DNA of 5,610 nt from Clostridiales bacterium. GTDB taxonomy: Bacteria; Bacillota; Clostridia; Peptostreptococcales; JAAYPU01. The position numbers and the translations under genes are program-made. Below are positions 1 through 4,753 of the stretch, in pieces (the first letter of the stretch is position 1; the number at the start of each line of letters is the position of its first letter). The stretch lies in the NCBI GenBank assembly GCA_012519645.1, contig JAAYPU010000284.1, positions 1-5,610 of the forward strand, in the 5' to 3' direction. Below the pieces are notes generated by a model that had not been told where the DNA came from, did no database searches, and saw only the letters and a list, made by a program, of their open reading frames with translations.

Positions 1-2
1 TA

Positions 3-101
3 TGCAAGGAAATCATGAATTTATTCATAGATTTCTACTGCCAACTGAAAGATAATGAAGAAATATTGACAGAGGGCAAAATTTCAACCTTAAATCAGTA
101 A
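3..101 (+). CDS. 3' end of an unidentified gene (partial)
   Basis: Frame 3 is open from the left edge of the window to a TAA at 99-101 and encodes 32 residues (ending ...EGKISTLNQ). The composition is helical and charged, as in the tail of a soluble protein. The other frames in this stretch close earlier. The stop lies exactly where an 11-bp tandem repeat begins, as expected for a gene end next to intergenic DNA. The family cannot be recognised from so short a tail. A regulator of the downstream transporter is possible but nothing here shows it. A competing reading is the 17-codon frame 2-55, which is less likely. No terminator is seen between this end and the MFS gene, so readthrough into it is possible. 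Confidence 0.45.
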   Translation, partial: CKEIMNLFIDFYCQLKDNEEILTEGKISTLNQ

Positions 102-146
102 CAATCGTTTAACTATTGTTCAACCATCGTTCAACTATTGTTTAAC
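100..146 (+). repeat. 11-bp tandem repeat, four degenerate copies
   Basis: Units start at 100, 111, 122 and 133, followed by a partial AAC at 144-146. Consensus is AACNATYGTTY, and the AAC and GTT positions are invariant. The array starts on the stop codon of the upstream partial gene. The same unit in reverse complement recurs at 1456-1488, beyond the MFS gene. There are no unique spacers between copies, so this is not CRISPR. Confidence 0.85.
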
Positions 147-159
147 AAAAACTTCAAAG

Positions 160-203
160 ACCATACACCATAAACTATTGATGTCTTTAACCTCTAACCT
201 CTA
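160..203 (+). repeat. Short 7-bp-period repeats upstream of the MFS gene
   Basis: Two small runs have a 7-bp period. One is ACCATAC, ACCATAA, ACTATTG at 160-180. The other is two identical TAACCTC units at 188-201. The copy number is low, so this would be unremarkable alone. It matches the 7-bp period of the longer arrays elsewhere in the window. Confidence 0.5.
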
Positions 204-213
204 CAATTATAAT
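178..213 (+). promoter_or_regulatory. Possible promoter of the MFS gene
   Basis: TTGATG at 178-183 and TACAAT at 202-207 are separated by 18 bp and resemble sigma-A -35 and -10 boxes. A perfect TATAAT also lies at 208-213, but without a well-spaced -35. Either -10 box would place transcription start at or within a few bases of the first ATG (219), so the leader would be very short or absent. AT-rich DNA produces such matches by chance, so this is tentative. Confidence 0.35.
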
Positions 214-218
214 ATTGA

Positions 219-1466
219 ATGGATGTAATAATTATGGAAACAATCAATAACTCTAACGCTATTTCCAATGCCAATGAACCCACAAAGCTTTGGAACGCTT
301 CATTTATTACATTATTAATGATTGGTATGCTATCCCAATCTGCATCACAAATGATGAATCCTATACTGCCATCCTATCTTATTTATAAAGGAGCCGCTCT
401 CACTCTTACCGCTTTCATTACAAGCGGATTCGCTTTAATAGCTATGATTACACGACCATTCTCGGGTGCTGTAAATGATATATTCAATCCCAAAAAATTA
501 ATGATTTTATCAGGTTTCCTAATCGGTTTATGTATTTTGGGCTATGCTTTTGCTCCCACTATCCCATTACTTATGTTTTTTCGTGTGTTGCATGGCATCG
601 CATTTTCGATACAAGGAACAACAAACATTACATTTTCAACAAGCTTTATACCACGAAACAGAATGGGCGAAGGAATGGGATACATGGCTATGAGTATTAT
701 CGTTCCTACCGCAATCGGCCCAAATTTAGGCATTTGGATTTCTGACTCCATCAGCTTCACTCTATGCCTGATCATTGCCGCTATATTAACTTTCTCAGCT
801 GCAATGTGTGTATTTTTAGTGCCATACAATTATGAAAAAAGTCCTCAAAAAGAAAATGTAAAATTTAAAAGCAGCTTTAATAATCTTCTGGCAAAGGAAC
901 TATTATTTCTTACTCTTTGCATAAGCATTTTTTCCATGGGGAACGGTCTTGTTACAACTTATATCAAGCTCCTTGCCGACGATCGCGGAATCGCCAATGT
1001 TGGACTGTTCTTCACAATCAGTTCTTTCGTGATGATATTTATCCGGCCTTTCTCAGGAAGGCTTCTTGGTAAAAAAGGGCTTTCCTTTATTTTGATTCCA
1101 TCCTATTTCATTGCATCTTTATCCTCTGTTTTTATTGCAGTAGCAACCTCAACCTGGATGCTCCTGATTGCCGGAGCTTTAAGAGCAGTCGGTCAAGGAG
1201 CAGGAATGCCTTCCATCCAGGCAACTGCAGTTAAATCTCTTGAGAAAGAACGCCGGGGAGTTGCAGTTTCTACCTGCTTTATAGGACAAGATTTAGGACA
1301 ATTTGTCGGACCTATTATCGGCAGCTATATAGTTACCCAATACAATTACGAAGCGTTGTTTAACAGCTATGCAGTCATGCTAATACTCATTGCTCTGTTT
1401 TATATCTTTTATAGGAAGTTTTCAAAAAATGAAGTGGCACAAAGAGCAATGTCCGTGGAACGGTAG
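219..1466 (+). CDS. MFS transporter, probable efflux permease
   Basis: This integral membrane protein of 415 aa has the length and hydrophobic pattern of the 12-helix major facilitator superfamily, which moves small solutes by proton-coupled exchange or symport. Landmarks are: TM1 near residues 28-46; a motif-A-like loop RPFSGAVNDIFNPKK at 79-93; an arginine in TM4 (RVLHG, 122-126); a central cytoplasmic loop near 204-225; and a second motif-A-like loop RPFSGRLLGKKG at 276-287, the usual duplication of two six-helix halves. The overall style is that of DHA1-type drug or metabolite exporters, but the substrate cannot be deduced. The start is uncertain: ATG at 219 or ATG at 234 (410 aa), and neither has a convincing Shine-Dalgarno. 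The last codons and the TAG stop lie within an 11-bp repeat array. A two-way terminator follows at 1632-1657. Confidence 0.88.
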   Translation: MDVIIMETINNSNAISNANEPTKLWNASFITLLMIGMLSQSASQMMNPILPSYLIYKGAALTLTAFITSGFALIAMITRPFSGAVNDIFNPKKLMILSGFLIGLCILGYAFAPTIPLLMFFRVLHGIAFSIQGTTNITFSTSFIPRNRMGEGMGYMAMSIIVPTAIGPNLGIWISDSISFTLCLIIAAILTFSAAMCVFLVPYNYEKSPQKENVKFKSSFNNLLAKELLFLTLCISIFSMGNGLVTTYIKLLADDRGIANVGLFFTISSFVMIFIRPFSGRLLGKKGLSFILIPSYFIASLSSVFIAVATSTWMLLIAGALRAVGQGAGMPSIQATAVKSLEKERRGVAVSTCFIGQDLGQFVGPIIGSYIVTQYNYEALFNSYAVMLILIALFYIFYRKFSKNEVAQRAMSVER

Positions 1467-1488
1467 TTGAACAATGATGGAACGGTTA
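1456..1488 (+). repeat. 11-bp repeat, three copies, inverted relative to 100-146
   Basis: Units are at 1456-1466 (TGGAACGGTAG), 1467-1477 (TTGAACAATGA) and 1478-1488 (TGGAACGGTTA). The central unit is nearly the reverse complement of the upstream array's unit. The first copy is coding: it gives the final V-E-R codons and the TAG stop of the MFS gene. The array therefore straddles the gene end. Confidence 0.75.
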
Positions 1489-1515
1489 CGGATGGAGTAT
1501 GGGTGCTACGCACAG

Positions 1516-1539
1516 TTTAAGTGTAAGGATAAGTGTAAG
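1516..1539 (+). repeat. 6-bp-period repeat, consensus NNTAAG
   Basis: TTTAAG, TGTAAG, GATAAG and TGTAAG are four consecutive hexamers sharing TAAG. It lies in the non-coding spacer after the MFS gene, just before the heptamer arrays. No coding or structural role is visible. Confidence 0.6.
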
Positions 1540-1553
1540 TTAAAAGACAAGAG

Positions 1554-1581
1554 GTTTATAGTTCGTAGTTCATGGTTCGTG
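1554..1581 (+). repeat. Heptamer array, consensus GTTCRTR
   Basis: There are four consecutive 7-bp units: GTTTATA, GTTCGTA, GTTCATG and GTTCGTG. They are degenerate but strictly in register, and lie in the spacer between the MFS gene and the convergent toxin gene. A second heptamer array of unrelated sequence follows 12 bp later. Confidence 0.75.
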
Positions 1582-1593
1582 GACTTTAGAATT

Positions 1594-1628
1594 AGATAAT
1601 AAATAATAAATAATAGATAACAGTTAAT
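1594..1628 (+). repeat. Heptamer array, consensus ARATAAT
   Basis: There are five consecutive 7-bp units: AGATAAT, AAATAAT, AAATAAT, AGATAAC and AGTTAAT. They directly precede the terminator hairpin. The sequence is unrelated to the GTTCRTR array next to it but has the same period. Part of the signal could be AT-rich low complexity, although the register holds over all five units. Confidence 0.65.
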
Positions 1629-1631
1629 GAA

Positions 1632-1657
1632 AAAGACATTCCTTTTAGAATGTCTTT
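1632..1657. terminator. Two-way intrinsic terminator between the MFS and toxin genes
   Basis: A perfect 10-bp stem (AAAGACATTC at 1632-1641 with GAATGTCTTT at 1648-1657) encloses a 6-nt loop. On the minus strand it is followed by an uninterrupted T run, and on the plus strand by AATTTT. It lies between convergent genes and can end both the MFS transcript and the yefM-yoeB-like transcript, with the better U tract on the toxin side. Confidence 0.85.
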
Positions 1658-1689
1658 AATTTTGAAATATGCTTAGTCACTGTAATTTT

Positions 1690-1950
1690 TTAATCTTCAT
1701 AATGTCCCTTCAATGACAAAATAAATACATTTTTACTTTCATCCAACATATAAACCAATCTATGCTCCTGATTAATTCGTCTGCTCCAAGCCTTTCGATG
1801 CTTTAGCGGTTCCGGCTTTCCTAACCCATCGTAACCATTTCTTAAAATATCTTTAAGTAATTCATTTATTTTCCGAATAACTGCCTTATCCGTAAATTGC
1901 CAGTACAGATAATCATCCCATCCTTTATCAGAAAAAATAAGATTACTCAT
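1690..1950 (-). CDS. yoeB: YoeB-family toxin (ribosome-dependent mRNA interferase)
   Basis: This 86-aa protein is collinear with the Txe/YoeB family (E. coli YoeB is 84 aa). The near-N-terminal WDDYLYWQ (11-18), the GKPEPLKH block (44-51) and SRRINQEHRLVY (56-67) are characteristic. YoeB enters the ribosomal A site and cleaves mRNA. The residues matching the family's catalytic set are all present: Glu47, Arg64, His83 and Tyr84, so it looks active. One difference is a two-residue tail (ED) after the usual C-terminal His-Tyr. Its ATG overlaps the end of the antitoxin gene by 8 bp, so the two are translationally coupled. An AGAGGAAA ribosome binding site lies at 1957-1964, inside the antitoxin gene. 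Transcription ends at the two-way hairpin 1632-1657. Confidence 0.95.
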   Translation of the reverse strand: MSNLIFSDKGWDDYLYWQFTDKAVIRKINELLKDILRNGYDGLGKPEPLKHRKAWSRRINQEHRLVYMLDESKNVFILSLKGHYED

Positions 1951-2206
1951 GAACCATTTCCTCTAGCTCTTCCATTGTTTTTTGAACAACCTTGCCCTGC
2001 TTAATCTGCTCCATACTTTTGTCAATCATATCTAAATATTCAGCATTGCGAGCTTTTCTAACTATATCGTTATATTTATCAAGGCTCATGATTACAACGT
2101 TTTTTTCATCTTTACGAGTAACAATGACTGTCTCATTCTCATCCGTTGCTTTATCACAATAGTCTTTAAGCTTACTACGTATCGTTGAATAGTTTACAGC
2201 TAACAT
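1943..2206 (-). CDS. yefM: YefM-family antitoxin (Phd/YefM)
   Basis: This 87-aa protein has the Phd/YefM layout: an N-terminal DNA-binding and dimer domain (about 1-55, with NYSTIRSKLKDYCDKA and the TVIVTRKDEKNVVIMSL strands), then an acidic helical tail (about 58-87) that in this family wraps around and blocks the YoeB active site. YefM is the labile partner and, with YoeB, represses its own operon. It is first in the operon, as is standard, and its stop codon lies inside the toxin's start region. A strong AAAGGAGT ribosome binding site is at 2213-2220, 7 bp from the ATG, and confirms the start. Upstream are a good promoter and a three-half-site operator with the TGTACA core known for YefM-YoeB. 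Confidence 0.94.
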   Translation of the reverse strand: MLAVNYSTIRSKLKDYCDKATDENETVIVTRKDEKNVVIMSLDKYNDIVRKARNAEYLDMIDKSMEQIKQGKVVQKTMEELEEMVHE

Positions 2207-2227
2207 AATATCACTCCTTTCAGGAAT

Positions 2228-2259
2228 TAGTACAATTATCTGTACAATTTATTGTACTA
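2228..2259. promoter_or_regulatory. Probable YefM-YoeB operator, TGTACA-type palindromes
   Basis: Perfect inverted 9-mers TAGTACAAT (2228-2236) and ATTGTACTA (2251-2259) bracket a central TGTACA (2241-2246). The centre also forms a shorter perfect palindrome with the right arm (GTACAAT 2242-2248, ATTGTAC 2251-2257). A nested long and short palindrome with TGTACA cores is the known arrangement of the E. coli yefM-yoeB operator. The right arm contains the -10 box, so binding would block RNA polymerase. Confidence 0.8.
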
Positions 2260-2279
2260 CTATATTATGCCCTTGTAAA
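2251..2279 (-). promoter_or_regulatory. Promoter of the yefM-yoeB operon
   Basis: Read on the minus strand, a -35 box TTTACA (2274-2279) and a -10 box TACAAT (2251-2256) are separated by exactly 17 bp. Each differs from sigma-A consensus by one base. Transcription would start near 2244, giving a leader of about 40 nt before the antitoxin ATG. The -10 overlaps the operator. Confidence 0.75.
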
Positions 2280-2333
2280 GGTATTTGATACATGTAAATT
2301 AGTATTTTGTTGTCCTCTGGCAGTGTGCTTCTC

Positions 2334-2395
2334 TTGTGCAAAAATTCACCGTAACAAGTCACATATATTTTGCGTGTAACTTGTTGCGCGCACAA
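2334..2395 (-). terminator. Inverted repeat after the two-gene operon, possible terminator
   Basis: The core arms are CGTAACAAGT (2350-2359) and ACTTGTTGCG (2379-2388), a 10-bp stem with one G-U pair. An outer 6-bp pair joins TTGTGC (2334-2339) and GCACAA (2390-2395). On the minus strand a T run follows the core about 7 nt later, further than in a textbook terminator. It lies between the end of the unknown operon and the TA promoter, so it may end the former. A protein-binding palindrome is the alternative. Confidence 0.4.
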
Positions 2396-2418
2396 AATCG
2401 CCAGCCTTTCTGAAGCCT

Positions 2419-3279
2419 TTATTTTAAGTCAGATATGATTTTCCCCAATGATTTATTATACTCTTCAGCTGCCCTTTCTTTTTCCTTCCTGGTGACAATA
2501 TCATCTAAGATCATAACAATGCCATCCTTCAGCACTGGAAAGTATTTCAGGCATTCTTCTTCAGACAACGCATGAATCCCTTTGCTTACCACTCCATAGA
2601 TTTTGGGACGATCTGTGATTAGATCAGGAAGAAACCCTTTCAAAAGTTTTATTTTTTCTTCCATACCATTTCTATGTTCACCATCAGCCTGGAATTCAAA
2701 TTCTTTTTCTGTCAGCTTTCCTGCAGCCTCAGCTTCCTTGAAAGTATCATAAACCAATTTTTCAATAATCCTTCTTAAATAAACGAATGATCCAATTCCA
2801 ACACCATGAGAATGTAGACCAATAGATCTTTTAAGTTCATTATAATACTGCTTGCCAAGAATAGAACTATATTTTGTAGCTTGTGGAAGATCTATATCAG
2901 CTGAAGAAGGATATTGTCCAACTTTGATGATTGTATCCCCTCTAACAGCAAAGAAATATTCAAGTTTATGTGATTCATCCAAGCTGCACTTGAATTTTAA
3001 ATATAGATGATCCATTCCATCAAGTACACTTGTTTCCTGACAACTCATACCTGTAACTGAACCTGCACTGCTAATCTTATTTTTCAAGTTTGCGGCTTTT
3101 ACATTGTGTAAGCCACAATCATAAATGAAAACTTTCTTATCCTTACATTCAGGGCAATACATTTCAAACCTGGTTTCTTTGTCATATATCTGAAGAAGTT
3201 GCTTCACTTCAGGATAAAGAATTTTCATACAACTATATAGGCTTGATTTTGTTATAAATTCAATCATATTATTAGACAT
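2419..3279 (-). CDS. Unknown protein: zinc-ribbon-like N-terminus, DUF4145-like C-terminus
   Basis: This is a 286-aa soluble protein that I cannot assign firmly. Residues 42-45 are CPEC, and a later KCSLDESH places Cys98 and His104 at the end of a beta-rich segment, which looks like a small metal-binding ribbon (Cys55 and Cys80 are further candidates). The C-terminal half (about 145-275) is helical. GSFVYLRRIIEKLVYDTF (163-180), followed by an EEKIKLLKG helix (207-215) and a SKGIHALSEEE turn (232-242), resembles the DUF4145 layout, a HEPN-like helical fold found in proteins of unknown and defence-linked function. This is a resemblance by eye. The AAAGGAAG site at 3289-3296 supports the start, and an in-frame TAA at 3310-3312 rules out an upstream start. 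It lies 33 bp after the neighbouring gene on the same strand, so they probably share a transcript. Confidence 0.8.
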   Translation of the reverse strand: MSNNMIEFITKSSLYSCMKILYPEVKQLLQIYDKETRFEMYCPECKDKKVFIYDCGLHNVKAANLKNKISSAGSVTGMSCQETSVLDGMDHLYLKFKCSLDESHKLEYFFAVRGDTIIKVGQYPSSADIDLPQATKYSSILGKQYYNELKRSIGLHSHGVGIGSFVYLRRIIEKLVYDTFKEAEAAGKLTEKEFEFQADGEHRNGMEEKIKLLKGFLPDLITDRPKIYGVVSKGIHALSEEECLKYFPVLKDGIVMILDDIVTRKEKERAAEEYNKSLGKIISDLK

Positions 3280-3312
3280 TTGATCATACTTCCTTTCAAC
3301 CTTTAAGAGTTA

Positions 3313-4110
3313 TCAGAACTGCTTATAAACCAACGGAACCAACAACTCAATCAACTTATCGCAATATGGGAAAAGAATCTCATTATCATAATCCTTTAGA
3401 AGTTCCACTGTCTTATATAAACTAATTTCAAGCTTCACATCATTTGAATCAGTTGGATATTCCTGATCACCCTTATGGAAGCTATAAAATTTTTTAGCTG
3501 TGAATTGGTATAACTCATTGTATTGTGGCTTTCCCTTATGCTTTATGAAGTTGTATAACTTTCTAACTTCACTATCAGCAAAACCTTTCCAAAAGTCATA
3601 CACCAGGTCAATTGCAGGTGCATATTCAGGACAATGTGCTTTCAAATAGTTCAAAGGATTTTCTTCAGTTGATGGATTTGAAACCAGCTTTTCCATATCT
3701 CTAATCATGTCTTTTGTATCCTGAATCAGATTAATTCCATCTAGTTGAATAACTTTACCTTTTTTATATCCTGCAAATTCAGCACTCACATAACATAAAA
3801 TCCATGTTAAATCAACAACAATATTATAATAAAGAATGGCAGTTTCTAAGAACATTCCATTGAAACTAACCTTGCTAATTCCATCTTTCATTTCATGGTT
3901 AAATGGTTCATACCAATAGTCCCAATCTGCATTATCTACTTGGCAAAGAAAAATCCTCGCTGCTTGGTATTGTCTATGTATTTCAGTCAGCTTTGCTTCA
4001 AAGAATAATTCTTGACTTGATGGTATATCAATTGTATTCAGAGATAGAGCTGTCCTTTTATCTTGATCTTCCAACCAAACATGTATATCATTTTTAAAAT
4101 CAATGTTCAT
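3313..4110 (-). CDS. Unknown 265-aa helical protein, first gene of the operon
   Basis: I do not recognise this family. The 265-aa product is mostly predicted helix, rich in aromatic residues, with no signal peptide. Residues 84-113 form a rather hydrophobic stretch that more likely packs in a soluble core than spans a membrane. A notable block is EVRKLYNFIKHKGKPQY (181-197): N-F-I-K-H is reminiscent of HEPN-like or abortive-infection proteins, but the seven residues between Arg and His do not fit the usual R-X4-6-H spacing, so no nuclease is claimed. An in-frame TAA 9 bp upstream fixes ATG 4110 as the first possible start. Its ribosome site is poor (AAAGGG only 2 bp away). An extended -10 promoter lies about 43 bp upstream. 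The downstream gene, with the zinc-ribbon-like end, is the likely partner. Confidence 0.8.
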   Translation of the reverse strand: MNIDFKNDIHVWLEDQDKRTALSLNTIDIPSSQELFFEAKLTEIHRQYQAARIFLCQVDNADWDYWYEPFNHEMKDGISKVSFNGMFLETAILYYNIVVDLTWILCYVSAEFAGYKKGKVIQLDGINLIQDTKDMIRDMEKLVSNPSTEENPLNYLKAHCPEYAPAIDLVYDFWKGFADSEVRKLYNFIKHKGKPQYNELYQFTAKKFYSFHKGDQEYPTDSNDVKLEISLYKTVELLKDYDNEILFPYCDKLIELLVPLVYKQF

Positions 4111-4152
4111 ATCCCTTTACCCACTTTCACACCATTGATATTATTTAGAATA

Positions 4153-4161
4153 ATTATATCA
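4153..4161 (-). promoter_or_regulatory. Extended -10 promoter for the two-gene operon
   Basis: On the minus strand a perfect TATAAT (4153-4158) is preceded by TGA (4159-4161), which forms an extended -10 element. No good -35 is seen at 16-18 bp, as is common for extended -10 promoters. A start near 4146 would give a leader of about 36 nt. Confidence 0.55.
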
Positions 4162-4253
4162 TAGTGATTTTCAAAAGCGATACTTCTTTATACTTGTAAC
4201 CTAAAGCACGTTTTTAGAGTGAATTTTCAACCAGAATAATTAATAATTGATCG

Positions 4254-4289
4254 AAAAAAAGCATCTCTTCCGGAATGTCTTCATTTTTT
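4254..4289 (-). terminator. Degenerate terminator-like hairpin
   Basis: On the minus strand a short stem (AAG and CAT around a bulged A, pairing with ATGCTT) closes a 10-nt loop and is followed by seven Ts. The sequence resembles the intact hairpin at 1632-1657 (both hold GAATGTCTT followed by a T-rich run) but its pairing is eroded. It could be a last backstop for guaA readthrough or a relic. Confidence 0.4.
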
Positions 4290-4306
4290 AATATTCTATA
4301 TCGCAC

Positions 4307-4327
4307 TAGGGTTTGTAAAATGAGGCT
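4307..4327 (+). repeat. 21-bp direct repeat, copy 1
   Basis: This copy contains GTTTGTAAAATGAGGCT and matches 4486-4506 at 20 of 21 positions (T4314 versus C4493). Each copy is followed by a structured, G+C-richer block, so it may mark the edge of a repeated element. Confidence 0.8.
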
Positions 4328-4362
4328 CACTTACCCGCTTTGCTAAGCATAAGCGATGACCA

Positions 4363-4381
4363 CCAAAGGCTTCGCTTTTGG
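4363..4381. repeat. Small hairpin, 8-bp stem
   Basis: CCAAAGGC (4363-4370) pairs with GCTTTTGG (4374-4381) around a TTC loop, with one G-U pair. An outer 6-bp pair may add TAAGCA (4344-4349) with TGCTTA (4388-4393). No T run follows, so it is a structural element rather than a terminator. Confidence 0.55.
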
Positions 4382-4420
4382 GCTCCCTGCTTAACTTCTA
4401 GGCGTGCTAAAAAACAAAAA

Positions 4421-4442
4421 AGGTTTTGCTTTCGCAAAACCT
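4421..4442 (-). terminator. Intrinsic terminator with GAAA tetraloop
   Basis: A perfect 9-bp stem (4421-4429 with 4434-4442) on the minus strand closes a GAAA loop, a stable GNRA-type fold. It is followed by a T-rich tract (complement of 4411-4420). It is oriented to stop transcripts coming from guaA and lies downstream of a similar hairpin at 4617-4644. Confidence 0.75.
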
Positions 4443-4449
4443 ACATAAA

Positions 4450-4480
4450 CTTTCATCTTTCATCTATCATCTTTCATCTA
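4450..4480 (+). repeat. Heptamer array, consensus CTWTCAT
   Basis: There are four in-register 7-bp units (CTTTCAT, CTTTCAT, CTATCAT, CTTTCAT) and a partial one. It lies directly after the GAAA terminator hairpin. A near-identical array lies directly after the second terminator hairpin at 4651-4680. Confidence 0.85.
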
Positions 4481-4485
4481 ACAAA

Positions 4486-4506
4486 TAGGGTTCGTAAAAT
4501 GAGGCT
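4486..4506 (+). repeat. 21-bp direct repeat, copy 2
   Basis: This copy contains GTTCGTAAAATGAGGCT and matches copy 1 at 4307-4327 with one mismatch. It is followed by TTCTAGGCG (4509-4517), which also occurs at 4396-4404 after copy 1. The two copies therefore share a wider block, not only the 21 bp. Confidence 0.8.
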
Positions 4507-4561
4507 AGTTCTAGGCGCACCGAGGCTGAGTAGCGGAGCGTACTTCTGGCTTTAAGGTACG

Positions 4562-4607
4562 GGGACACACCTCTCGCTTTCAGGTCTATCTTTCTGAGGA
4601 ATGTCCC
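4562..4607. repeat. Inverted repeat GGGACA / TGTCCC
   Basis: GGGACA (4562-4567) and TGTCCC (4602-4607) can pair around a 34-nt loop, with a possible outer TTA/TAA pair. The stem is short for so large a loop, so this is marginal. It lies between direct repeat copy 2 and the UUCG terminator. Confidence 0.35.
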
Positions 4608-4616
4608 TAAGACACA

Positions 4617-4644
4617 AAAAGATTTTGCCGAAGCAAAATCTTTT
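4617..4644 (-). terminator. guaA terminator with C(UUCG)G tetraloop
   Basis: A perfect 12-bp stem (4617-4628 with 4633-4644) closes on the minus strand with the very stable C(UUCG)G tetraloop, and a T run follows. On the plus strand the loop reads CGAA. It is the first strong hairpin-plus-T signal after the guaA stop, about 220 nt downstream, and is the best candidate for the end of the guaA transcript. Confidence 0.8.
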
Positions 4645-4650
4645 CCTTAA

Positions 4651-4680
4651 CTTTCATCTTTTATCTCTCATCTATCATCT
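4651..4680 (+). repeat. Heptamer array, consensus CTNTCAT
   Basis: There are four in-register 7-bp units (CTTTCAT, CTTTTAT, CTCTCAT, CTATCAT). It is the sister of 4450-4480 and also directly follows a terminator hairpin, so hairpin and array appear to have been duplicated together. Confidence 0.8.
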
Positions 4681-4681
4681 C

Positions 4682-4740
4682 TACTCCATACGCTATACTC
4701 TATACTCCAGACACCTGAGACCTGAGACCCGAAACCTTAT
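4682..4740 (+). repeat. Two adjoining heptamer arrays, TACTCYA and ACCTGAG types
   Basis: 4682-4709 holds four units of type TACTCCA (TACTCCA, TACGCTA, TACTCTA, TACTCCA). After a 3-bp gap, 4713-4740 holds ACCTGAG, ACCTGAG, ACCCGAA and ACCTTAT. The two types are unrelated in sequence but share the 7-bp period with the array before them. Confidence 0.8.
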
Positions 4741-4753
4741 CTAAGGCGTAGGA

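Noticed and set aside
100..146. CRISPR-like repeats
   Set aside because: The units are 11 bp, contiguous and degenerate, with no spacers. The same holds for all heptamer arrays, and no cas genes are present.
530..829. Open frames of 71 (+) and 95 (-) codons inside the MFS gene
   Set aside because: They lie in other frames of a clear transporter gene. They have no ribosome sites and no recognisable protein features.
1690..2206. RelE/RelB rather than YoeB/YefM
   Set aside because: The WDDYLYW, GKPEPLKH and C-terminal His-Tyr blocks are specific to YoeB, and the antitoxin has the Phd/YefM fold pattern and TGTACA operator instead of a RelB ribbon-helix-helix start.
3769..3865. HEPN ribonuclease or membrane-segment reading of the 265-aa unknown protein
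   Set aside because: The hydrophobic stretch at residues 84-113 contains charged and polar residues, and the Arg-to-His spacing in the NFIKH block does not match R-X4-6-H. Neither a nuclease nor a membrane protein can be claimed.
3903..4097. 64-codon plus-strand frame opposite the 265-aa unknown gene
   Set aside because: It is antisense to a longer gene with a promoter and an operon partner, and nothing supports its translation.
4340..4555. 71-codon open frame on the plus strand
   Set aside because: It is composed of a small hairpin, the GAAA terminator, a heptamer array and direct repeat copy 2, with no ribosome site and no protein-like pattern. It is a chance translation of structured DNA.
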